From Ruminococcus sp. (GTDB lineage: Bacteria; Bacillota; Clostridia; Oscillospirales; Ruminococcaceae): a stretch of 35,525 bases of DNA. Position numbers and translations under genes: made by a program. The DNA is taken from assembly GCA_017543335.1 (NCBI GenBank), contig JAFYGE010000068.1:1-35525 (forward strand). The letters run 5' to 3'. Shown here piece by piece: positions 8,069 through 14,884 of the stretch; within the stretch, counting starts at the first letter, position 1, and the number at the start of each line of letters is the position of its first letter. The notes below the pieces were generated by a model. That model did not search any database. It was not told the DNA's origin and was given only the letters and a program-made list of their open reading frames with translations.

Positions 8069-8084
8069 TGTTTCACGTGAAACA
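8069..8084 (+). promoter_or_regulatory. parS: parS site 4
   Basis: A perfect TGTTTCACGTGAAACA between noc and parA, 36 bp upstream of the -35 element of the parA promoter. Together with site 3 it makes a tandem pair that could load ParB next to the parAB promoter and autoregulate it; the regulation is inferred. Confidence 0.95.
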
Positions 8085-8120
8085 TTTTTCTTCTATATAT
8101 AAACTTTTTTGATTATCGTA

Positions 8121-8149
8121 TTTACATTCAGCTTAAAAAGTGGTATAAT
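8121..8149 (+). promoter_or_regulatory. Promoter of parAB
   Basis: TTTACA at 8121-8126, a 17-bp spacer and TATAAT at 8144-8149, with a TGG extended -10. The predicted start, near 8156, gives a leader of about 24 nt before parA. Confidence 0.8.
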
Positions 8150-8179
8150 AATTGTATAAACGTTAGAAAGGAAGATTTC

Positions 8180-9001
8180 ATGGGCAAAATTATTGCTGTA
8201 GCCAATCAAAAGGGTGGAGTTGGCAAGTCTACTACTGTTGTGAATTTGTCCGCATACCTCGGCTCAAGAGGTAAAAATGTGCTTTGTGTGGACTCCGATC
8301 CGCAGGGAAATACAACAACAGCTTTCGGAATAAAGAAAAAATCAGTTTCAGCTTCAACCTATGACGTCATCACTGGTAAAAAAAGAATTCAGGATGCTAT
8401 AATAAAAACAGAATTTGAAAATGTCTCAATAATTCCAGCTACCGAAGACCTCGCTGGAAGTGAAATTGAACTTGCAAGCTACGATAACAGAGTTAATCGC
8501 CTGAAAATGCAGCTTCTTACCTGCAAACAGGATTATGATTACATCTTTATAGACTGTCCACCTGCACTCGGTACTATAACTATAAATGGTCTGGTTGCGT
8601 GTGACGGTATCATCGTTCCGATGCTTGCGGAATTTTTTGCCCTTGAAGGTCTGTCGCAGCTTGTGAACACTATTAAAATAGTAAAGAGCAACTACAATCC
8701 GGCTCTCGATATTGAGGGAATTCTCTTCACAATGTTCGACGGCAGACTGAATGTCGCTAACGATGTAGTTGAGGAAGTGAAAAAATTCTTCCCTGATAAG
8801 GTCTTTGAGACTAAAATTCCAAGAAATGTCCGTATTTCAGAAGCTCCGTCATACGGAAAGCCTGTTATGTATTACGATAAAAACTCAAAAGGCTCGGAAG
8901 CATATGAGCTGCTTGGACATGAAATTCTTGGCGAGCCTCTTGAATTGCCTAAAAAGAAAAGAAGAGGCATATTTACATTTAAAAAGAACAAAGAGGAGTG
9001 A
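8180..9001 (+). CDS. parA: Chromosome-partitioning ATPase ParA (Soj)
   Basis: This 273-residue deviant-Walker ATPase drives origin segregation with ParB and regulates replication initiation in relatives. The deviant Walker A motif KGGVGKST is at 11-18, with the second lysine typical of the ParA/MinD class. The A' motif CVDSDPQGN is at about 36-44, and Walker B is YDYIFIDCPPALG. There is no N-terminal DNA-binding extension, as expected for the chromosomal Soj type. AAAGGAAG precedes the ATG. parB follows almost immediately (6 nt after the stop), so the two are co-transcribed. Confidence 0.95.
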   Translation: MGKIIAVANQKGGVGKSTTVVNLSAYLGSRGKNVLCVDSDPQGNTTTAFGIKKKSVSASTYDVITGKKRIQDAIIKTEFENVSIIPATEDLAGSEIELASYDNRVNRLKMQLLTCKQDYDYIFIDCPPALGTITINGLVACDGIIVPMLAEFFALEGLSQLVNTIKIVKSNYNPALDIEGILFTMFDGRLNVANDVVEEVKKFFPDKVFETKIPRNVRISEAPSYGKPVMYYDKNSKGSEAYELLGHEILGEPLELPKKKRRGIFTFKKNKEE

Positions 9002-9006
9002 TAAAT

Positions 9007-9858
9007 ATGGCCAAAGGCGGATTAAGCTCAGGCCTCGGAAGTCTATTCAGTGATAATTCCAGCGATGTGCAGGTAAAAAATAAGCTCCGTACTTCTGAAT
9101 TGGAGCCGAACAGAGATCAGCCACGAAAGAATTTTAGTGACGAAGCAATTTCTGCTCTCGCTGATTCCATAAGAGAACATGGCATGATACAGCCTATCCT
9201 TGTAAGACCTACAAGCACCGGCGGTTATCAGATCGTTGCCGGTGAAAGACGTTGGAGAGCTGCAAGAATGGTCGGACTCGATGAAGTTCCAGTAACAATA
9301 AAGGAACTCACTGACCTTGAAACTATGCAGATCGCTATTATTGAAAATCTTCAGAGAGAAAACCTGAATCCAGTTGAAGAAGCAGCCGGTTATAATGACC
9401 TTATCGAGAATTATGGTATGACTCAGGATCAGGTCGCAAAAATGGTAGGCAAATCACGTTCAGCGATAGCAAATGCAGTAAGACTTCTTGCATTGCCGGA
9501 GCGAGTGCTGAAAATGCTCGAAAAAGGCGATATTTCGGCAGGTCATGCTCGTGCACTGCTGGGATTTGAAAATGAAGAATTGATGATTGCCACTGCTCTG
9601 AAAGCCGCTGAGGGTGGACTAACAGTTCGTCAGGTAGAGAAAGCTGCTCAGAAGTCAACTGAGCCGCAGGAAGAATCCCCTCAGAAAAGCGATAAGAAGA
9701 TCGATAACTATTTCGTAGAAATGGAATTGTCTCTGAACGAGCGTCTGGGAAGAAAAGTAAAAGTTGATTATGGTAAGAACAAGGGTGCTCTCATCCTTGA
9801 ATTTTATGATAAAGAAGACCTTGCAGCTCTTGCAGAAAAGCTTGCAAAGGAAGAATAA
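9007..9858 (+). CDS. parB: Chromosome-partitioning protein ParB (Spo0J)
   Basis: The 283-residue CTP-dependent sliding clamp starts at ATG 9007, with AGAGGAG (8992-8998) as ribosome site; a GTG at 8998 lies inside that site and is unlikely. The extreme N-terminus (MAKGGLSSGLGSLF) is the conserved ParA-stimulating peptide. The CTPase motif GERR is at 79-82 and ENLQR at about 113-117. The specificity positions read Arg151, Ala157, Ala162 and Gly179, the ParB type rather than the Noc type, so the parS sites in this window should be its targets. It is translated with parA and followed 14 nt later by serS. Confidence 0.95.
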   Translation: MAKGGLSSGLGSLFSDNSSDVQVKNKLRTSELEPNRDQPRKNFSDEAISALADSIREHGMIQPILVRPTSTGGYQIVAGERRWRAARMVGLDEVPVTIKELTDLETMQIAIIENLQRENLNPVEEAAGYNDLIENYGMTQDQVAKMVGKSRSAIANAVRLLALPERVLKMLEKGDISAGHARALLGFENEELMIATALKAAEGGLTVRQVEKAAQKSTEPQEESPQKSDKKIDNYFVEMELSLNERLGRKVKVDYGKNKGALILEFYDKEDLAALAEKLAKEE

Positions 9859-9872
9859 AGGAGTAATTAGAA

Positions 9873-11165
9873 ATGATAGACATTAAACTTATCAGAACAA
9901 ATCCGGAACTTGTAAAGGAAAACATAAAGAAGAAGTTTCAGGATGAGAAAATTGAGCTCGTTGACAAGGTTATAGAGCTTGATAAGAAGTTCAGAGAGAC
10001 TAAGCTTGAGTGCGACAATCTCAGAAATATGCGTAATGTAAAAAGCAAGGAAATCGGCGGACTTATGAAGAACGGTCAGAAGGAAGAGGCTGAAAAGGTC
10101 AAGGCTGAGGTTGCTGAGATTGGTAAAAAACTCGCTGAAATGGAGCAGCTTGAGATACAGACAGAGGCTGACATCCGTGAGATAATGCTCGTTATACCAA
10201 ATATCATCGATGAATCAGTTCCAATTGGTAAGGACGACAGCGAAAATGTCGAAGTAGAGCGTTTTGGTGAGCCTGCTGTACCTGATTTTGAAGTGCCGTA
10301 TCACGTAGATATCATGGAGAGAGTAAATGGTATCGACCTTGACAGTGCTCGTAAGACAAGCGGAAATGGTTTCTATTACCTTTGCGGAGACATTGCACAG
10401 CTCCAGAGCTGTATTCTCTCTTACGCAAGAGACTTCATGATCGATAAAGGATTTACATACTATATTCCGCCATTTATGATAAGAGGCGATGTTGTTACAG
10501 GTGTAATGAGCTTTGCTGAAATGGAGGGTATGATGTACAAGATAGAAGGCGAGGACCTTTATCTTATCGGTACAAGTGAACACTCAATGATAGGTAAGTT
10601 TATAGATACTATCGTACCAGAAGCAGAGCTTCCAAAGACTCTCACAAGTTATTCACCATGTTTCCGTAAAGAAGTTGGAGCTCATGGTATTGAGGAGAGA
10701 GGCGTATACCGTATCCACCAGTTTGAGAAGCAGGAAATGATAGTTGTATGTAAGCCAGAGGAGTCTATGGATTGGTTCCACAAGCTCTACAGCTATACAG
10801 TAGAATTCTTCCGCACACTTGATATTCCAGTACGTACACTTGAATGTTGTTCTGGTGACCTTGCCGACCTTAAAGTTAAAAGTATTGACGTTGAAGCATG
10901 GTCTCCAAGACAGAAGAAGTACTTTGAAGTTGGAAGCTGTTCAAATCTTGGTGACGCTCAGGCACGTCGTCTTGGTATAAGAGTAAAGGACGCTGACGGA
11001 AATAAGTATTTTGCACATACACTTAATAATACAGTTGTTGCTCCACCAAGAATGCTTATCGCATTCCTTGAAAACAATCTTAACGAGGACGGAAGCATCA
11101 GAATTCCAGAGGCTCTCAGATATTATATGCGTAAGGACGTTATTAAAGTTCCTGAAAACAAGTAA
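9873..11165 (+). CDS. serS: Seryl-tRNA synthetase
   Basis: This 430-residue class II synthetase charges tRNA-Ser. The N-terminal coiled-coil arm spans about residues 30-110 (heptad-like Lys/Glu/Leu stretches). The serine pocket motif is GTSEHS. Motif 2 is FRKEVGAHGIEERGVYRIHQFEKQEM (as separate blocks FRKE, G-x-x-R-G and HQF). The zone SCSNLGDAQARRLGIR follows. Motif 3 reads HTLNNTVVAPPRMLIAFLEN in place of the common HTLNGSGLAVGRT, retaining the Arg but not the Gly residues. That form resembles some archaeal bacterial-type enzymes. The gene is 14 nt after parB with AAAGGAG and shows no T-box leader, so it appears to be co-expressed with parAB. Confidence 0.94.
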   Translation: MIDIKLIRTNPELVKENIKKKFQDEKIELVDKVIELDKKFRETKLECDNLRNMRNVKSKEIGGLMKNGQKEEAEKVKAEVAEIGKKLAEMEQLEIQTEADIREIMLVIPNIIDESVPIGKDDSENVEVERFGEPAVPDFEVPYHVDIMERVNGIDLDSARKTSGNGFYYLCGDIAQLQSCILSYARDFMIDKGFTYYIPPFMIRGDVVTGVMSFAEMEGMMYKIEGEDLYLIGTSEHSMIGKFIDTIVPEAELPKTLTSYSPCFRKEVGAHGIEERGVYRIHQFEKQEMIVVCKPEESMDWFHKLYSYTVEFFRTLDIPVRTLECCSGDLADLKVKSIDVEAWSPRQKKYFEVGSCSNLGDAQARRLGIRVKDADGNKYFAHTLNNTVVAPPRMLIAFLENNLNEDGSIRIPEALRYYMRKDVIKVPENK

Positions 11166-11171
11166 TATAGC

Positions 11172-11212
11172 AAAAGTAAAGCTCCTGCAAAATTTGCAGG
11201 AGCTTTACTTTT
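11172..11212 (+). terminator. Strong, near-symmetrical terminator after serS
   Basis: A 19-bp perfect stem (11172-11190 with 11194-11212) encloses the 3-nt loop AAT. A/T-rich ends on both sides let it work in both directions. It separates the + origin block from the - genes to the right. Confidence 0.88.
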
Positions 11213-11269
11213 ATGTCAGGGTATAGAGAAAGAAGAAAGCAAATTCAAGAACCTTTTGCCTATAAGGGT

Positions 11270-11371
11270 TCAGTTTTCATTTTTTTCAGCCATAGATGAT
11301 GCGGAACAAAGACACATCGTAAAAATGCCTAATGATGTGCCGAAGATTGTTCCAATAATGAACAACATCAT
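11270..11371 (-). CDS. DUF3789-like one-helix membrane microprotein
   Basis: A 33-residue reading frame on - starts at 11371 (ATG-ATG), 6 nt after a strong AAGGAGGG (+ bases 11378-11385). The protein is one hydrophobic segment, MMLFIIGTIFGTSLGIFTMC, followed by LCSASSMAEKNEN. The G-x-x-x-G-x-F-x-M-C-L-C pattern matches my memory of the DUF3789 family of very short clostridial membrane proteins; their function is unknown. It lies 225 nt downstream of spoVAE on the same strand, so it could be on that transcript or have its own promoter in the AT-rich gap (11372-11595), where I see no convincing -35/-10 pair. The evidence is the ribosome site plus the family-like pattern. Confidence 0.6.
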   Translation of the reverse strand: MMLFIIGTIFGTSLGIFTMCLCSASSMAEKNEN

Positions 11372-11595
11372 GCATATCCCTCCTTTTGATATATTTTCCG
11401 AGATTCATTGGTTATATTATGAAATAATAGTCTTAAAATAACCTTAAAAAATACTACATTTCTTAATATAGAAACCAAAATTTACTATATGTTTATATTA
11501 TGACCTTATCTTATTTACATATATTATAGTTTATGATAATGATAACATTAGAGTGAATTTGTGATAGAAGTGTATGCACTTGCTGAAAAAGTGGA

Positions 11596-11958
11596 TCAAT
11601 CCTTATCTTTTTGTCTGAAGATCAGTGATGCAGTATAGCCGCACACAAGAGCAGCAGTTATTCCTCCGGCAGCAGCAGTCAGTCCTCCGGTAACTATTCC
11701 TGAAATACCATTTTCGTCAATTGCCTCTCTGACTCCTTTTGCAAGTAGATGTCCGAAACCGGTCAGAGGTACTGTTGCACCGGCACCTGCGAAGTCTGCT
11801 AAAGGACCGTATAGACCTAAAGCTGATAATAAAACTCCTGCTACAACAAATCCTGTAAGAATTCTCGCCGGAGTCAGCTTAGTAAAGTCAATAAGCAGCT
11901 GACCTATGGTGCATAATATTCCGCCAACTAAGAATGCTTTTAATAAATCTATAATCAT
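11596..11958 (-). CDS. spoVAE: Stage V sporulation protein AE (SpoVAEb type)
   Basis: This 120-residue membrane protein belongs to the SpoVA group, which moves dipicolinic acid into the forespore and out again on germination. Glycine-rich hydrophobic segments lie at about 5-25, 33-55 and 88-112, with the family block LTPARILTGFVVAGVLLSALGLYGPL. Length is normal for the b form (about 115-120). Its ATG overlaps the spoVAD stop (ATGA), so the two are translationally coupled. The usual spoVAC partner is not next to them. Confidence 0.9.
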   Translation of the reverse strand: MIIDLLKAFLVGGILCTIGQLLIDFTKLTPARILTGFVVAGVLLSALGLYGPLADFAGAGATVPLTGFGHLLAKGVREAIDENGISGIVTGGLTAAAGGITAALVCGYTASLIFRQKDKD

Positions 11959-12968
11959 TTTTTACTCCTTATATGCACAAGATGTGCGATAGTTGGAATT
12001 GACTCTCCTTGCTGAAGCGACAGCGGGGACATTAAAGCTCCGGTAGCAGTGAAGAGCATATTTTTTATCTCGCCACGTTCAAGCATCGGAAGGAAGTAAC
12101 CGCACAGCACACTTGCACTGCATCCGCATCCTGAACCTCCGCAGTGAGTATCCTTGTCATCAGAATCAAAGATAAGTTTACCGCAGTCCTTATGGACTGA
12201 ACTTATATCTATGTTTTGTTTTAGAAGTATCTCTTTCAGCAGAGTACTTCCGACCAGACCAAGATCTCCGGTGACTATAAAATCATAATCAGCAGGGGAG
12301 GTTGAGGTAGCTTCAAGGTAACGTCTGATAGTTTCAGCAGCTGCGGGAGCCATTGCACTTCCCATATTGTTTATGTCATTGATTCCCATATCAGCAATTT
12401 TTCCTATACAGCCTCCGCAAATTTCTGCCTGACCGTTATTTTTGGAAATTATAACAGCTCCGGAAGCAGTACAGGTCCACTGAGAAGTAGGAGTACGCTG
12501 TCCGCCATATGAAAGAGGAAAACGGAACTGTCTCTCTGCTGTAGAGAAATGGGAAGAAGTAACAGCTGCTGAACGCATTGCAGCTCCGGACTCTGTAATG
12601 AGTGATGAGATTATTATACCCTCCGCCATAGTGGAGCAAGCTCCGTAAATTCCGAGATAGGGGATGCCGAGTTCACGAAGACCATAAGTTGAACCGATGC
12701 ACTGATTGATAAGGTCACCGGAGCAAATCAGGTGAATGTCCTCTTTAGTAAGTCCGACTTTTTTAATAGCAAGACTTACAGCTTCAAGTTGAAATCTGCT
12801 CTCAGCCTGTTCCCAAGTTTCTTTTCCGAAATGGCTGTCCTCGATTATCTCATCAAAATATTTTCCAAGAGGACCTTCGCCCTCTTTTTTCCCGACAACT
12901 GATCCAAAGCTTTCTATCCGGATAGGTGAAGTCAACCTGAAAACTCCGGGACTAAGAAATTCTGCCAT
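11955..12968 (-). CDS. spoVAD: Stage V sporulation protein AD
   Basis: This 337-residue thiolase-fold protein binds dipicolinic acid at the forespore membrane as part of the SpoVA channel. Family blocks include SPIRIESFGSVVGKKEGEGPLG, FGKETWEQAES, SGDLINQCIGSTYGLRELGIPYLGIYGACSTM (in segments) and GGSGCGCSASV near the C-terminus. The length is typical. The ribosome site GGAGGTG (+ 12973-12979) precedes the ATG at 12968, and a sigma-G-like promoter lies just upstream. The expected upstream spoVAC is replaced by a MATE gene, so the operon is a two-gene remnant or the third gene is elsewhere. Confidence 0.93.
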   Translation of the reverse strand: MAEFLSPGVFRLTSPIRIESFGSVVGKKEGEGPLGKYFDEIIEDSHFGKETWEQAESRFQLEAVSLAIKKVGLTKEDIHLICSGDLINQCIGSTYGLRELGIPYLGIYGACSTMAEGIIISSLITESGAAMRSAAVTSSHFSTAERQFRFPLSYGGQRTPTSQWTCTASGAVIISKNNGQAEICGGCIGKIADMGINDINNMGSAMAPAAAETIRRYLEATSTSPADYDFIVTGDLGLVGSTLLKEILLKQNIDISSVHKDCGKLIFDSDDKDTHCGGSGCGCSASVLCGYFLPMLERGEIKNMLFTATGALMSPLSLQQGESIPTIAHLVHIRSKK

Positions 12969-12988
12969 AATACACCTCCGTATGAGTT

Positions 12989-13017
12989 TATTATGACCAT
13001 TGATATTTCAGTTATTC
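12989..13017 (-). promoter_or_regulatory. Candidate sigma-G/sigma-F promoter of spoVAD
   Basis: Read on -, GAATA (13017-13013) and CATAATA (12995-12989) are separated by exactly 17 bp. This fits the forespore sigma-G pattern GHATR / CATNHTA and not the housekeeping pattern. It lies about 20 nt upstream of the spoVAD ATG, which fits forespore expression of SpoVA genes but leaves only a short leader. Confidence 0.6.
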
Positions 13018-13028
13018 AGAATCCGGTA

Positions 13029-14405
13029 TTATAATGTATCGATTTTATTCTTTTTGATTTTTTTCATGAAAACAATTGCCGCTGCTGCTGAAATGCACTC
13101 TGCGACAGGGAATGTCAGCCACACAGTCCAAGCGTTGTCCATATTATTTTTAGCTATGAAAGAGAAAGCATATGCAACGGGAAGAACCAGCAAAAACTGT
13201 CTGAGCACAGATATGACCAGAGACTCTATACCGCTGTCAAGAGCCTGAAAAATTCCTTGAAAAGCAATATTAAGTCCGGCGAAAATGAAGCTTACAGAAA
13301 TAATTCTTATGGCACTGATACACAGACTCTCAGTTTCTCCTGATAGGCCGAATACTTTTGCGAGGGGAGTCGCAAATATTTCAAGTGCGATAAATCCGGC
13401 AGTCATTATTATAAGAGTGTATCTTATCCCGTACTTTATTCCCATTCCAACCCTTTCCTTGTTTTTCATTCCGTGACTGAATGATACTATTGGAGTAATA
13501 GCATCTCTGAGTCCGAATGCAGCAAATAAGATGAACTGTTGTATTTTGTAATAAAGTCCATATGCAGTTACCATATTTTTACTGAAACCTAAAATTATAT
13601 TCAGACCATAAGTCATTACTGACATGAGAGCCTGAGCAATTATCGCAGGAAGTCCAATAGCGTAAATGCCCTTTATTATATTAGCGGACGGTCTAATGTA
13701 TTTTATTCCATTTTCAACTGCTTTATTAAAACGCAAATGGAAAAACAGTGCTATCAGGAATGATGCCATTTGACCTATGACAGTTGCATAGGCTGCACCT
13801 TTTACACCAAGCTCCGGAAATCCTGCGAGACCATATATCAGTACGGGGTCAAAAATTATATTTATCACAGCACCTGACACCTGAGCTATTGTTGAGTAAA
13901 GTGAAAGTCCGGTAGCCTGAAGCAGCTTTTCAAAAACTGAAAAGTAAACTATTCCAAGAGACATCGTACAGCATATCCTGAGATAATCCACAGCCATGTC
14001 AGTTATCTCGCAGTCACTTGTCTGCGAGGTGATATATGCTCTTACTCCTAAAATTCCAAACAGCAGACAAGCAAGATAAATTACAGCTCCGAGAAATCCT
14101 GCGTTGCCTGCGATCTTTGCTGCACGCTTCTTGTCACCCTGTCCAAGTGACTTTGCAAGCAGTGCATTCATGCCAACTCCGGTACCTATACTCACGGCGA
14201 CCATGAGCATCTGAACGGGGAATGCTAATGTTAATGCGTTAAGAGCTTGCTCTCCTCCGGACTTCATATTCGATACAAAAGCACTGTCAACAATGTTATA
14301 AAATGCCTGAAGCACCATTGACACTATCATCGGTATTCCCATTGAAAGCATAAGCTTATCCACAGGTGTCTCTGACATTTTTTTGATTGAGTTTTCTTTT
14401 TCCAT
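13029..14405 (-). CDS. MATE-family multidrug/toxin extrusion protein
   Basis: This 458-residue inner-membrane cation antiporter starts at ATG 14405, with AAGGAGAG 5 nt upstream (+ 14411-14418). A longer in-frame start at 14462 would lie in the leader. Twelve hydrophobic segments in two homologous halves are visible. The first half begins PVDKLMLSMGIPMIVSMVLQAFYNIVDSAFVS, the typical MATE opening; the second half begins GLPAIIAQALMSVMTYGLNIILG. Among MATE branches it is closest in style to the MepA/DinF-like group. Its leader carries a promoter and a terminator with a short 5' segment, suggesting ligand-controlled read-through. MATE genes of this kind in Clostridia are a known neighbour of guanidine-IV (mepA) riboswitches. 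Confidence 0.92.
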   Translation of the reverse strand: MEKENSIKKMSETPVDKLMLSMGIPMIVSMVLQAFYNIVDSAFVSNMKSGGEQALNALTLAFPVQMLMVAVSIGTGVGMNALLAKSLGQGDKKRAAKIAGNAGFLGAVIYLACLLFGILGVRAYITSQTSDCEITDMAVDYLRICCTMSLGIVYFSVFEKLLQATGLSLYSTIAQVSGAVINIIFDPVLIYGLAGFPELGVKGAAYATVIGQMASFLIALFFHLRFNKAVENGIKYIRPSANIIKGIYAIGLPAIIAQALMSVMTYGLNIILGFSKNMVTAYGLYYKIQQFILFAAFGLRDAITPIVSFSHGMKNKERVGMGIKYGIRYTLIIMTAGFIALEIFATPLAKVFGLSGETESLCISAIRIISVSFIFAGLNIAFQGIFQALDSGIESLVISVLRQFLLVLPVAYAFSFIAKNNMDNAWTVWLTFPVAECISAAAAIVFMKKIKKNKIDTL

Positions 14406-14457
14406 AAGTACTCTCCTTATATTTTTTATGGAGTCTTTTTGGTAAGCTGCCACAACC

Positions 14458-14517
14458 GTCAAAACAAAAAAGCGTAAGTCCGGAACATTATCCGGACTTA
14501 CGCTTTCGCTACACGAC
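14458..14517 (-). promoter_or_regulatory. Candidate transcriptional riboswitch/attenuator leader of the MATE gene
   Basis: Read on -, a transcript starting near 14517 enters a perfect 16-bp hairpin (14506-14491 with 14484-14469, 6-nt loop) followed by TTTTTT-G-TTTT. This is an intrinsic terminator only about 10-15 nt after the start site and about 55 nt before the MATE start codon. No gene ends upstream on this strand, so it must act as an attenuator. The short 5' segment (AGTCGTGTAGCGAAAGCG) would have to be the sensor or antiterminator. Context suggests the guanidine-IV (mepA) class, but I cannot confirm its consensus from memory. Confidence 0.5.
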
Positions 14518-14523
14518 TAAATA

Positions 14524-14553
14524 ATTATACCACTTTTTCCCATTAAAAGTCAA
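14524..14553 (-). promoter_or_regulatory. Promoter of the MATE transcript
   Basis: Read on -, TTGACT (14553-14548), an 18-bp spacer and TATAAT (14529-14524) with TGG directly before it. A strong housekeeping-type promoter that feeds the terminator leader. Confidence 0.8.
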
Positions 14554-14829
14554 GAGTAAATTTTCAATTTTTATTAAATGAAAGTACTCATACGACTAAA
14601 ATCCGACTGTACAATGTGCACTATTTCAACACTCCCCTGTAGTTGAATTTTACCCCCTCCCCCGTACCCCCGAGGCTATATTGCGTGATTTCTGATTTCA
14701 CCCTTTTTCGTTCATGGAAGCATATTTAGTATACACATTAAACCATAATTGTGAAAATTTATGTGTCATTAGCTACAAGAAAAATATTATAATTTGTTGC
14801 AAATGCCACTTTTTTTATATGCCAATATA
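14554..14829 (+). other. Gene-free divergent region between the MATE and fprA promoters
   Basis: No credible reading frame or RNA gene is visible. The only standout is a C-rich tract on + at 14653-14671: three runs of five C separated by 1 and 3 bases, with a further CCCC at 14633-14636. On - this is a possible G-quadruplex sequence. The rest is AT-rich. Confidence 0.5.
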
Positions 14830-14838
14830 TGGTATAAT
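14830..14838 (+). promoter_or_regulatory. Extended -10 promoter of fprA
   Basis: TGG-TATAAT at 14830-14838 is a full extended -10. The -35 region is only a T run (about 14810-14815), so this promoter relies on the extended element. The leader to the fprA ATG would be about 40 nt. Confidence 0.6.
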
Positions 14839-14884
14839 TATCTCGTAAGGTTTTGCAAATACTATAGAAATGAGGTATATTCCA

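Noticed and set aside
11256-11441. 61-residue frame on + after serS
   Set aside because: It has no convincing ribosome site, and its bases are better explained by the - strand microprotein with AAGGAGGG.
13000-13248. 82-residue and other + frames opposite the MATE gene and similar opposite-strand frames over argG, mdh and malic enzyme
   Set aside because: They are shadows of well-supported genes, without ribosome sites or family-like sequence.
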